Origin: UBA6265 sp964526965
GTDB taxonomy: Bacteria > Chloroflexota > Chloroflexia > Thermomicrobiales > UBA6265
Reading direction: 5' to 3'
DNA length: 64,000 nt
Assembly: GCA_964526965.1 (NCBI GenBank)
Contig: CAZGML010000008.1
Location: 1-64,000, forward strand
In this document: positions 23,873-32,616 of the stretch, piece by piece
Numbering within the stretch: position 1 is the stretch's first letter
Layout of the letters: each line of letters starts with the position of its first letter
Notes under the pieces: model-generated
What the model was told of the DNA's origin: nothing
Database searches by the model: none
Seen by the model: only the letters and a program-made list of their open reading frames with translations
Made by a program: the position numbers and the translations under genes

Positions 23873-26178
23873 TAGCGCAACCGTCCGCTTCTAAGCAAGC
23901 TGATAATGCCAATCAGGACGATAGCAATGACGGTGATTTCACCCATCGTATCCATACCACGGAAGTCGGCCAGAATGACCGTCACGATGTTCTTGCCGTG
24001 CACGGCTGGCGTAAGCACAGCCTGCGAATCGATGACCTCGGTGCTCCAGGAGGTACGACTCAGCGCACCCCAGCTCACGAAGAAGACCAACAATCCTGCC
24101 ACGCCGGCAATAATTGCATCACGCGGCATGGAACGACGTTCGCTATCTGCCTCAGTTTCAAAACGAAGAATGGTGCGCGGCATGAGCACCAACATCCCGA
24201 TCAGGAAGAGGGAGAGGATCGTCTCCACCACAATCGCCACCACGGTTACGTTGGGCGCTCCCATAAAGGCGTAAACACCGGCGAGACTGAACCCGACGGA
24301 GGAAAGCCCGATGGCGAGCCGAAGATGATCACGCAGCACCATGACAACGAATCCACTAATCACAGCCGCAACAAGCACAATGATGAGCGTGAAGTCATCC
24401 TGACTGATGGGACCGATTTCAAATGCGTTTGCGTTAGGCGTAACCAGCAGGGCAAGGCCTACGAGGATGCCTGCCGGCATCAGGATGGTTGCTACACGGC
24501 TACGAAGATCTCGCACCTCAACGGAGTGAATACTGTCCGAAAGGCGATTGAGTCCGCTGAGACCGCGGAAGTACCAGTGAGCCGGACCGATTCGTTCGCC
24601 GAGATGGGCGATGCCAAGTGCGATTCGCCACCACCTTTTGCGCGTCAAATAAATGGTGAGACCCAATATCCAGGCTGCAACGGCCATGAAGTTTTCTGGG
24701 ATTGGGGCGAGCACGTATGCGACCAAAAATTCCTGATCGGCATTGGCGCTCACACTCGCCGCTGCGGCGGCGATTTTGGTGAACGGCTCGGGCCATACGC
24801 CGCCGATTATGGTGATGACACCTAACACGAGAGTCGGCCACACCAGCCACGATGTCACCGGCTTTGGAGGTGTAATCTCAGGGCCCAGGAACATGTGCGT
24901 CCAGAACCGGAAGATGTACGCAAAGGTGAGCGAGGCGCCTATCACCGCCATGATCATATACGGCGTGCCGAGCTGTGACGCCCGGGCGAAGAAGAGTTCG
25001 TCTTTGAAAAACCCGATGGTAAGTGGCAATGCAACCATTCCGGCAGCAGCAAGCCCGCTTCCGAGCGCGAGCGTTGGCATGGCTTTACGGAGTCCACCGA
25101 CATCAGTAAGCGCTTTCTTCCCGGTCGCCTCCGTCACCGCACCGGCTGTGAGGAAGAGCGCACTCTTCACAATGGCGTGGGCAAGTACATAGAACGATGC
25201 ACCTCGCACACCGTAATCGCCACCCATGCCAAACATAAAGACCACGTAGCCGTACTGACTAATGGTGGAGTACGCCAGGATTTGCTTGAGGATATTGCGT
25301 GTGAGGGCGATGATTCCGCCAACCAGCATGGAAGCAAAGCCGATAACAAGGAAGAGATCGAGCAGCCAATCGACCTGCGCCATAAGCGGGTAAAATCGGC
25401 CAATCAGGAAGACGCCCGCTGCCACCATCGCTGCGGAGTGCAGGTATGCAGACACCGGCGTTGGTGCGGCCATAGCGCGCGGAAGCCAGAAGTGCATGGG
25501 CACCTGGGCACTTTTTGCCAGGGCACCGACTGCAATCAACAGCAGACCCCAGCCTGCATAGCTGGAGACCTCGCCCTGCTCAATGATCGCGGGCAGGCTC
25601 CAGGTGCCGTACTCGTTGTAAAGCATGATTGCGCCAATGAGAAAAAATACGGCAGTAATACCGGTGACGAGAAGCGCCATCATTGCAGAGGAGCGGCTCT
25701 CCTCTTCATGCTGGTCATAGCCAATCAGGTAAAACGATGCAATGGCTGTGAGGTCCCAAAAGAGGAAGATCAGGATAAGATCCTGCGCCATTACCAGGCC
25801 AACCATCGCTGCCATGAAGAGCAGCAGGAAGAAGTAAAACTTGGTTTGATCGACCATCGGTCGATTCTGGTGTTCCAGGTGTAGGGCAATATACCGGGAG
25901 GCATAGGCCACAACAAAGAAGCCGATACCGGTGGCCAACAGGGCATAAAGCCGAGCGAGCCCATCAAGCTCCAGCTCGAACCGCAAACCATAGGCCTCGG
26001 CCCAGGGTACATTGACGGAGGCATCTGCTTGCCAAAAGCTCCAAATGGCGACGATTGCAGCTATTGTGGTGGTAATAAGTGCGACATACGGAACCAGACG
26101 GCTACGAAACGCGCCGCATACAAGTACCAATAGAGGTGCAGCAAAGGCTGCAACAAGAAGTATCATGGCGGCATTCAT
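23872..26178 (-). CDS. mrpA: Mrp-type Na+/H+ antiporter subunit A
   Basis: 768 residues. The NuoL-like part (about 1-500) has the conserved LILIFLFWDLTAIASFYLIG segment, and AKSAQVPMHFWLPRAMAAP with its Lys and His residues. The C-terminal part (about 560-768) is the MnhB-N-like domain typical of group 1 MrpA, ending in ADFRGMDTMGEITVIAIVLI. First gene of the operon; the ribosome site GGAG lies about 10 nt before the ATG at 26178. The full A-G order equals the Bacillus/Staphylococcus mrp/mnh operon. Confidence 0.97.
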   Translation of the reverse strand: MNAAMILLVAAFAAPLLVLVCGAFRSRLVPYVALITTTIAAIVAIWSFWQADASVNVPWAEAYGLRFELELDGLARLYALLATGIGFFVVAYASRYIALHLEHQNRPMVDQTKFYFFLLLFMAAMVGLVMAQDLILIFLFWDLTAIASFYLIGYDQHEEESRSSAMMALLVTGITAVFFLIGAIMLYNEYGTWSLPAIIEQGEVSSYAGWGLLLIAVGALAKSAQVPMHFWLPRAMAAPTPVSAYLHSAAMVAAGVFLIGRFYPLMAQVDWLLDLFLVIGFASMLVGGIIALTRNILKQILAYSTISQYGYVVFMFGMGGDYGVRGASFYVLAHAIVKSALFLTAGAVTEATGKKALTDVGGLRKAMPTLALGSGLAAAGMVALPLTIGFFKDELFFARASQLGTPYMIMAVIGASLTFAYIFRFWTHMFLGPEITPPKPVTSWLVWPTLVLGVITIIGGVWPEPFTKIAAAAASVSANADQEFLVAYVLAPIPENFMAVAAWILGLTIYLTRKRWWRIALGIAHLGERIGPAHWYFRGLSGLNRLSDSIHSVEVRDLRSRVATILMPAGILVGLALLVTPNANAFEIGPISQDDFTLIIVLVAAVISGFVVMVLRDHLRLAIGLSSVGFSLAGVYAFMGAPNVTVVAIVVETILSLFLIGMLVLMPRTILRFETEADSERRSMPRDAIIAGVAGLLVFFVSWGALSRTSWSTEVIDSQAVLTPAVHGKNIVTVILADFRGMDTMGEITVIAIVLIGIISLLRSGRLR

Positions 26179-26266
26179 TCAGGTCATGCTCCTGACATCC
26201 GTCACCCTTTCTGGTGCTGAACTCTGTCGCCGTACGCGTGGTGGAAGATACGCTGCAACGGGCGCG

Positions 26267-26298
26267 TGTATAGGTTGTCCCGATCATTAACGAAACAA
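26267..26298 (-). promoter_or_regulatory. Possible promoter of the mrp operon
   Basis: On the minus strand TTGTTT (26298-26293) and TATACA (26272-26267). The 20-nt spacer is longer than ideal, so the call is weak. It lies about 90 nt upstream of mrpA in the 237-nt gap shared with the divergent gene at 26416. Confidence 0.3.
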
Positions 26299-26415
26299 TC
26301 GTAACGAGCGCCTCCCCAGACGAATCCGGGTTAATCCTATACGAAAGGGACCGTTCCGTGCAGCCGTACGCTACACTCAAACTGAGCATATTCACGATTT
26401 TGGGGGCAGTTTTCC

Positions 26416-26877
26416 ATGCAGAATCCAGGCTTTGTCACACTAAACGGCCACCGAATTAAAGTGCAACGATGGCACCAGGATAACGGCGCAATCACCTTCA
26501 GCACGGTAATTCGTGGTGAACACATCGGCAATACCATTGTGTCTGCAGTACAAACTTCGCGTGTGAGCCTCTCGATAGACGAAGAAAACACCCTGGCAGG
26601 TACGGCACGGTTGCTCGATCGACGAGTGAGCGGTGCTGGCCCCACAGCCGTTGTGCGTCTGGAGATTCGCTTTAAGGCAGATGGCGAATCTGGCCCCATG
26701 GGTGAGCTCACCCGGGATCAGAAGTTGGATGCAATCCTCGCCGAACTCCATGCGCTCCGGCAGGAGATAGACGCCCTACGCGGCCGCCCTGAGACGCCGA
26801 TGGGCGGTATTACACCGCCATCTCCTGGCAAAACCCTGATCGATTTTGAAATCCCGGTCGATGACGACGAGCAGTAG
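26416..26877 (+). CDS. Hypothetical cytoplasmic protein with C-terminal coiled coil
   Basis: 153 residues from the ATG at 26416 (GGGGGCAG upstream). No signal peptide or membrane helix. Residues 1-90 look like a beta-rich domain (GFVTLNGHRIKVQRWHQDNG, VVRLEIRFKAD). Residues about 95-125 are a heptad-like helix (LTRDQKLDAILAELHALRQE). The rest is a Pro/Gly-rich tail ending acidic (PVDDDEQ). It is divergent from mrpA and convergent with the YtxH-type gene. I do not recognise the family. Confidence 0.6.
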   Translation: MQNPGFVTLNGHRIKVQRWHQDNGAITFSTVIRGEHIGNTIVSAVQTSRVSLSIDEENTLAGTARLLDRRVSGAGPTAVVRLEIRFKADGESGPMGELTRDQKLDAILAELHALRQEIDALRGRPETPMGGITPPSPGKTLIDFEIPVDDDEQ

Positions 26878-26879
26878 AA

Positions 26880-26907
26880 ATCCGCCCCGGATTAAACCGA
26901 GGCGGAT
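26880..26907. terminator. Hairpin between convergent genes
   Basis: ATCCGCC (26880-26886) pairs with GGCGGAT (26901-26907), with an inner CGG/CCG pair. The tails are only weakly T-rich (minus strand: GGATTTCTAC). It lies 3 nt after the stop of the 26416 gene and 12 nt before the end of the minus-strand gene. Confidence 0.45.
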
Positions 26908-26918
26908 AAACGGGCGTG

Positions 26919-27374
26919 CTACCCGAAGTTGCGCTCGATAGCTGGCTCATCTGGCAGCACATCGTTCGCCTCTTCCTCAGCAACATCCATTACCTTATCG
27001 AGGTCTACCTCATCTTCCCCGCTAACCTGGTCCCTGATGTCGCCCACTGTCTGGGCCACCATCTCGCGGGTTTCGTGACCGCTTTTCGGGGCGAAGAGCA
27101 GCGCCAGGATGGCACCAAGCACCACACCGAGAATCAGTCCACCCATGAACCCACCTTCGGACTGTTCCTGAACAGCGGCGTCGGTAGTGACACGCACCTT
27201 GGGTAACTGGTTGAGCTGTTTACGCGCCTTTTCTGCACCCTTTGAGAAATCGATATTCTTCAACTTTTTCGTATCGACCTTGCTGAAGTCGATCGAATCA
27301 ATCAGTGCATCAAAGTCCAGTTCATCGGCATATTTCTTCGCCTGCTTACGGAAATCATCCATCGTGTGGTTCAT
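26919..27374 (-). CDS. YtxH-like membrane-anchored protein
   Basis: 151 residues. A charged N-terminal half (1-75, Lys/Asp-rich, DFDALIDSIDFSKVDTKKLK) is followed by one membrane segment with the YtxH signature GGLILGVVLGAILALLFAPK, then SGHETRE. An acidic amphipathic C-terminus follows (DEVDLDKVMDVAEEEANDVL). YtxH-type proteins in other bacteria are general-stress envelope proteins of unclear mechanism. It is read 12 nt after the 27387-27845 gene and the two probably form one operon. Confidence 0.75.
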   Translation of the reverse strand: MNHTMDDFRKQAKKYADELDFDALIDSIDFSKVDTKKLKNIDFSKGAEKARKQLNQLPKVRVTTDAAVQEQSEGGFMGGLILGVVLGAILALLFAPKSGHETREMVAQTVGDIRDQVSGEDEVDLDKVMDVAEEEANDVLPDEPAIERNFG

Positions 27375-27386
27375 TGCGGTTCTCCT

Positions 27387-27845
27387 CTATTTCTTGTCTT
27401 TGGGTTTCGACGAGAACGTCGGTGGATCGGGCGTGGATTTATCCTTACCGGTTACGACCTGACCCATCTTGCGGATCTTGGCCATTTGCCCAGCAACCGT
27501 CATCAGCGGCCTCACAGCCTCTTCAGTGACGAAGTTGGTCGTATCAGAAACGCGACCGGCCGTGCCCTTGAACTCCTTGAGGATTGCCAGCGCTTCGTCC
27601 AGCATCGGGATGACCTGATCCTTGATCTTGACTACCAGCCAGATCAGGGCAGCGGTAATGGCCGCAAGCAGGATCACCACCACCAACATGAGGAGTTGGC
27701 TAAAGATGATTGAAATATCCCGGAACTTCTCCAGTGCCGATTGATGATCGCCGCCAAGCATGAAAAGGCCAACGATGATGCCAACAAACACCAGCAGCGC
27801 CACAATGCCGGCTACTATCCCAATCTTTTTCGGGGTCCAGTTCAA
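27387..27845 (-). CDS. Small membrane protein, DUF948-like
   Basis: 152 residues with two membrane helices (about 9-31 and 47-72), then an amphipathic region (IKDQVIPMLDEALAILKEFK, then VSDTTNFVTEEAVRPL) and a basic, Pro-rich end. The helix-then-amphipathic layout with repeated hydrophobic spacing resembles DUF948 proteins, which are often encoded beside YtxH-type genes as here. Role unknown; an envelope-stress or membrane-organising function is inferred only from the pairing. Confidence 0.6.
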   Translation of the reverse strand: MNWTPKKIGIVAGIVALLVFVGIIVGLFMLGGDHQSALEKFRDISIIFSQLLMLVVVILLAAITAALIWLVVKIKDQVIPMLDEALAILKEFKGTAGRVSDTTNFVTEEAVRPLMTVAGQMAKIRKMGQVVTGKDKSTPDPPTFSSKPKDKK

Positions 27846-27878
27846 GTTGTCTCTCCCAATCCAAACGCTACAACGCGA

Positions 27879-29589
27879 TTAGTTTCGATGATACACCCGC
27901 GCTTCCCACGGGCGCAGCGTGAGACGATTACCGTTCAGCGCATCGGGATAGTTGCCAATCAGCAGATCCCTCGCGGCCCAGGTTTCGGCATCGTCTAACG
28001 GAACCTCAATTTCATCGCCACCAAAGTTCGCTACTACCAGGAGCTGTTCCGTCTCCATTGTGCGAGTGTACGCGAAAATTCGCTCATCCTCTTCCAGCAA
28101 CAGGTTAAACCGACCGTGGACGATGATTGGTAGTTCGTGCCTTAACTCAATGAGTTTACGGTAATAGTGAAACACCGAGCCCTCATCCATTACCGCGTGT
28201 TTGGCATTAACCGTGCCAGCGTTGGGATTTACGGGCATCCACGGCTCCCCCGTGGTGAAGCCGGCGTGATTCGAATCGTCCCACTGCGTTGGTGTACGCG
28301 CATTCATGCGACTAGCGCGGGCCATTTTCCGCAGGAGCTGGTCTTCATCGTGATCCGGTTGCGCCAAAACGGACTCAATGTGCTGGCGGCTCTCGACATC
28401 AACAAACTGATCGAGGCGGGTGAACGGATAGTTGGTCATCCCCAACTCCTCACCCTGATAGATGTATGGAGTTCCCTGCATCATATGCAGCACTGTAGCG
28501 AGCAATTTTGCCGATTCCACCCGGTATTCGGTGTCGTTTCCAAACCGGCTCACAGCACGAGGGTGATCATGACTATTCCAGTAAAGGGCATTCCACCCGA
28601 CGCCGTGGAGCCGCTGTTGCCATTTGGCGAGCACGCGCTTTAACGTCGGCAGGCTGAGATCGTGGATATCGTGCTTGCCTTCAACGCGATCCACCTTGAG
28701 GTGTTCGGTCTTGAAAACCATATCCACTGCTTTTTCGTCCGGATCGGTGTAAAACAGGGCTTCATCAACACTGACTCCGGGCATCTCACCCACGGACAGA
28801 AAGCGCTCCTCGCCGGGCGCAACCTCTTCGCGCGCCTCCTGCAGAAACTCATGCACGCGCGGTCCACGGATAATGTCACTCAGGTGATTGTCGTCACGTA
28901 ACGGCCGCACCTTGGAGATGTGATTGATCACATCCAGCCGAAACCCGTACACGCCACGATCAATCCACCATCGCATTACATCGTGAATAGCAGCACGCAC
29001 CTCCGGGGTTTTCCCAGTTGAGGTCGGGCTGCCTGTTGGTGAAGAGGTGAAGGTAATACTCGCCGGTAGCCTCATCCAGTGTCCAAATTGGAGTACCTGC
29101 GCCGTTCTTCCCGTTTGTTGGCTCGGCGCCTGGAGTTCCGGGCTGCATGCCCTCACGGGCGGGGCGCCACCAGTACCAGTCGCGCTTGGGGTTGTCCTTG
29201 CTGGATCTGCTCTCAATAAACCAGGGATGTAAATCAGAGGTGTGATTGGCAGGGATGTCCATCATGATCCGGATGCCATACTCACGAGCTTTCGCTATCA
29301 GTTCATCGAGATCATCGAGTGTGCCAAAGCGAGGGTCTACATCCTTGTAGTTGCTGACGTCGTAACCGTTATCCACCTGCGGGCTTGGGTACACCGGTGA
29401 GAACCAGAGCACATCAATGCCGAGTGTGGCCAGGTAATCCAGCTTCTCGATAATGCCGCGGATATCGCCAAGACCATCGCCGTTCGTATCCAGAAAACTG
29501 CGGGGATAGACATGATAGACGACCGCGCTTTTCCACCACGGATCGTCTTCACGAAGCGATGAGTGTCGCTCATTTTGTATGGATGTCAT
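27879..29589 (-). pseudogene. GH13 alpha-glucosidase / oligo-1,6-glucosidase, interrupted by a one-base frameshift
   Basis: The two frames together encode a complete GH13 enzyme of about 569 residues that hydrolyses alpha-glucosidic bonds in short oligosaccharides. The first part, from the ATG at 29589, gives WWKSAVVYHVYPRSFLDTNG and ends correctly at QPDLNWENP. It then runs out of frame and stops near 28960. The second part resumes in another frame at EVRAAIHDVMRWWIDRG and carries the nucleophile Asp (GVYGFRLDV), the acid/base Glu (FLSVGEMPG) and the third Asp (WNSHDHPRAV). Removing one C from the CCCC run at 29005-29008 restores the conserved NWENPEVR. All catalytic residues are intact, so this is either a recent mutation or a sequencing error. 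Confidence 0.85.
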
Positions 29590-29642
29590 CAATAAACGCC
29601 TTTTACGAGTACGATTCGTTCATACCCGTTACGGCGCAATTA

Positions 29643-30845
29643 TCAGGCCTGAGATCGCTGTGCCACTGAATTGATGGTTCCACCACCAAGCACCTGATCT
29701 TCTGCATAGAAGACCACTGCCTGGCCGGGAGAGGCGATTGGTCCGCTTTCATCCTCGAAAACGATGTTGGCAGTACGGTCTTCCTCGCTGCCGGGGTGCA
29801 CAGTGGCTGCGTACGGCTTACCGCGATAGCGAACGGAAACCTCGCACTGGACCGGTTCTGTTGGCCATATATCGCTTGTGAAGCTGATTCCATCGGCGTT
29901 AAGCTCGCGAGCCTCCGCATCTTCACGCTCGCCCACAACAAGCTGGTTGTTACCGGTATCAAGATGGAGCACGAAGTATGGTTTCGGCGCCTGGATACCA
30001 ATGCCGCGACGTTGTCCCACGGTGTGGTTGACAAGTCCCTTATGCTCGCCGATCACCTCGCCGCCCCTGGTGACGATTTCGCCGGGTACGGTAACGTCCG
30101 GCCGGTGTTCAGCAACGAAATCCGCATAGCTGCGATCGCCGACGAAGCAGATCTCCTGGCTCTCTGGCTTGTCCGCCACGGGCAGACCAAAGGCGTGCGC
30201 AAGGCGACGAACCTCTGGCTTTGTGAGCCCACCCAATGGGAACTGGATGTAGCCGAGCTGATCCTGATTCAGGGTGTGGAGCACGTAGCTCTGGTCCTTG
30301 CGGTCGTCGACAGCCCGATAGAGACGGTGCTCTTCACCATCGGTACCCTGCTCGATGCGAGCATAGTGGCCGGTGGCAAGACAATCGGCACCGAGCGCGC
30401 GTGCCCGCTCCACCAGGTGGGTGAACTTGACGTGGCGGTTGCACTCCAGGCATGGATTCGGTGTACGGCCAGCAGCGTATTCATCCACGAACTTCTGAAT
30501 CACGTTCGCGCCGAATTCCATCTCCATATTGATGGCATAGAAAGGCACACCGATAGTGGCGCAGGTTTTACGGGCGTCATCCATTGCCGGTATTCCACAG
30601 CACGGATTGGCGCGATGATCCTCATCTTCCGGGCTGAACAGGCGCAGGTTCATACCAACCACGTTATACCCACGCTCGCGCATAACCAGCGCGGTCACGG
30701 CGCTATCAACACCGCCACTCATGGCGACAACAACGGTTTTGCCTTCACCATCGTGCGGGCCGATACGGTCTTCCGCGAGCAGGTCGGCCACGGCGTCGAG
30801 GTCTCGCGGTTCAATCGTTGGTTCAAAGGTTTCGGGGGTAATCAT
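29643..30845 (-). CDS. mnmA: tRNA-specific 2-thiouridylase
   Basis: 400 residues. It installs the 2-thio group on U34 of Lys, Glu and Gln tRNAs. The PP-loop SGGVDS is at 43-48. The catalytic cysteines are Cys132 (RTPNPCLECN) and Cys233 (ESQEICFVGD), and the family stretches TGHYARIEQG and VGQRRGIGI are present. The first 35 residues precede the PP-loop domain and are longer than usual. The ATG at 30845 has AGGAG unusually far away (about 15 nt), so a shorter start is possible. It is upstream of the GH13 gene on the same strand, 53 nt away. Confidence 0.95.
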   Translation of the reverse strand: MITPETFEPTIEPRDLDAVADLLAEDRIGPHDGEGKTVVVAMSGGVDSAVTALVMRERGYNVVGMNLRLFSPEDEDHRANPCCGIPAMDDARKTCATIGVPFYAINMEMEFGANVIQKFVDEYAAGRTPNPCLECNRHVKFTHLVERARALGADCLATGHYARIEQGTDGEEHRLYRAVDDRKDQSYVLHTLNQDQLGYIQFPLGGLTKPEVRRLAHAFGLPVADKPESQEICFVGDRSYADFVAEHRPDVTVPGEIVTRGGEVIGEHKGLVNHTVGQRRGIGIQAPKPYFVLHLDTGNNQLVVGEREDAEARELNADGISFTSDIWPTEPVQCEVSVRYRGKPYAATVHPGSEEDRTANIVFEDESGPIASPGQAVVFYAEDQVLGGGTINSVAQRSQA

Positions 30846-30942
30846 GTTTGCTAACGAGTGCTCCTGCTGGTGATAAATGGGTGATGAATTCGTGAAGGAT
30901 GCTCACCGGAAGTAAGCGCTGGCCAAGTTTAGCATGAGAGGG

Positions 30943-30972
30943 ATTGTGACGACTTGTCACGCATGTCACAAT
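30943..30972. promoter_or_regulatory. Inverted repeat spanning a promoter ahead of dnaA
   Basis: ATTGTGAC (30943-30950) and GTCACAAT (30965-30972) form a perfect 8-bp inverted repeat with 14 nt between. A second GTCAC copy at 30956-30960 pairs with the left arm. TTGTGA (30944-30949) and CACAAT (30967-30972) are spaced by 17 nt, so the arms coincide with plausible -35 and -10 boxes. The rest of the 334-nt gap (30846-31179) has no gene, and no DnaA box of the TTATCCACA type was seen in it. Confidence 0.5.
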
Positions 30973-31179
30973 GTACGTACAGTGTATCCCAGTGCGGGAT
31001 ATGTTGGAGGGATCGCTGGATTCGATGCCTCCGAATTCGTTCGTTTACGTCGAATTTGCCATTCTTGCAAACACCCTCGCATTGGTGCGACCTGTAGCGT
31101 AGGATGGATGATCTACCCACCTCGGTCTGGGGAGTTGAACCAATCGTTTTCTGTGATAGTACCGAGAGGATGTAGCCCG

Positions 31180-32604
31180 TTGAACACCAATGGTCCAGGT
31201 AACGCAACCCAAGAAATCAACAATGCCGTCCCCTCCATGAACCCGACCCAGCTCTGGCAGACGGCCCTGATGACGTTGCGCGACCGGGTGAGCAAGAACC
31301 ATTTCGAGCATTACCTTTCGCTCGCATCAATCACGGGTGTAGAAAACGACACAGCCATGCTCACCGCGCCGAATACGTTCGTGGTGAGCACACTGCAGCA
31401 ACGGTTCGCCTCTGATGTTGAGAAGGCGCTTTCCGAAATAGCTGGCCGGCGCATGAAAGTCCATTTCGATCTCGAGCATGCCTCAGCAGACAGCGCTCCC
31501 GCACCTGCTTCAAAGCGACCCCGCCCTCGCCAGGTTGTGGAGAAGCCCGCAAACGTCAACCGGCAGAACGAACTCACACCCAGCATGGGCAACCTGCTGC
31601 ACCACCTCACCTTCGATACGTATGTCGTGGGTGGAAGTAATCGCATGGCACACGCCGCCGCGGGCGCCATCGCGGAACGCCCTGGCACGCAGTACAACCC
31701 GTTTTTCGTGCACGGTGGCGTTGGCCTCGGCAAGACCCACCTGCTCCACGCCATTGGCCACAAGGCGCTGGAAATCAACCCGGAACTGAAGGTGCTCTAT
31801 GTGAGTTCCGAGATGTTCACCAACGACGTGATTAATGCGATTCGGCACCAGCGTATGGACGATTTTCGCGATAGGTACCGCACTATCGATATTTTGATGG
31901 TGGACGACATTCAGTTCATCGCCGGTAAGGAAAGCACGCAGGAAGAGTTCTTCCATACATTCAATGCCCTCCAGCAAAGTGGCAAGCAAGTGATTGTGAG
32001 TTCGGACAAGCCGCCCCGCGCGATTGCCGCCCTTGAAGAGCGCATGCGCAGCCGGTTTGCAGGCGGACTCGTGGCAGATGTGCAAAGCCCGGATTTCGAG
32101 ATGCGCACAGCGATCCTGCGTGCCAAGGCGGAAGAACGAAATGCCCGCGTGAATGACGAGGTACTGGAGTACATCTCCCGTAAGGATCACGCGAACATCC
32201 GCGAGCTGGAAGGCGCCCTCACAAAACTGCTGATGGTGGCCCAGCTCTATAACCGACCGATCACGCTGCAGTTGGCAATCGAGACACTGAACGATGGTCC
32301 TTCCCGTCCGAGACAGCAGATCACCGCTGGCGATGTCATTCAGGCAGTGAGCGAACACTTCGGAATCGAGGAGAAAGAACTGCTCGGTCGCGGTCGATCT
32401 CGACAGATTGCGTTTCCCCGGCAAATCAGCATGTACCTCATGCGCAAGGATGCAGACATCTCGCTGGAGGAAGTCGGCCAGGCGCTCAACCGGGACCACA
32501 CCACGGTGTTACACGGCTATCGCAAAATCGAGGAGGAGATGGAAACAAACTCAACCCTCCGGGGCGATGTGATGACGATTCGGGAGCGACTTCTCGCCCG
32601 GTAA
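31180..32604 (+). CDS. dnaA: Chromosomal replication initiator protein DnaA
   Basis: 474 residues from a TTG at 31180 (GAGAGG about 10 nt upstream). An ATG at 31237 would remove 19 residues and begin directly at domain I (NPTQLWQTALMTLRDRVSKN); both are possible. Domain III has Walker A GGVGLGKTHLLHAIG and Walker B ILMVDDIQFIAGKE. Domain IV carries the DnaA-box-binding signature NRDHTTVLHGYRKIE. Domain II is a short linker with Pro/Arg. The usual partners dnaN, recF and gyrB are not next to it. The following gene starts 12 nt after the stop. Confidence 0.95.
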   Translation: MNTNGPGNATQEINNAVPSMNPTQLWQTALMTLRDRVSKNHFEHYLSLASITGVENDTAMLTAPNTFVVSTLQQRFASDVEKALSEIAGRRMKVHFDLEHASADSAPAPASKRPRPRQVVEKPANVNRQNELTPSMGNLLHHLTFDTYVVGGSNRMAHAAAGAIAERPGTQYNPFFVHGGVGLGKTHLLHAIGHKALEINPELKVLYVSSEMFTNDVINAIRHQRMDDFRDRYRTIDILMVDDIQFIAGKESTQEEFFHTFNALQQSGKQVIVSSDKPPRAIAALEERMRSRFAGGLVADVQSPDFEMRTAILRAKAEERNARVNDEVLEYISRKDHANIRELEGALTKLLMVAQLYNRPITLQLAIETLNDGPSRPRQQITAGDVIQAVSEHFGIEEKELLGRGRSRQIAFPRQISMYLMRKDADISLEEVGQALNRDHTTVLHGYRKIEEEMETNSTLRGDVMTIRERLLAR

Positions 32605-32616
32605 GTGGAGCGCGCT

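Noticed and set aside
30846..31179. Replication origin next to dnaA
   Set aside because: No TTATCCACA-type boxes or AT-rich unwinding region were seen; only the inverted repeat was found.
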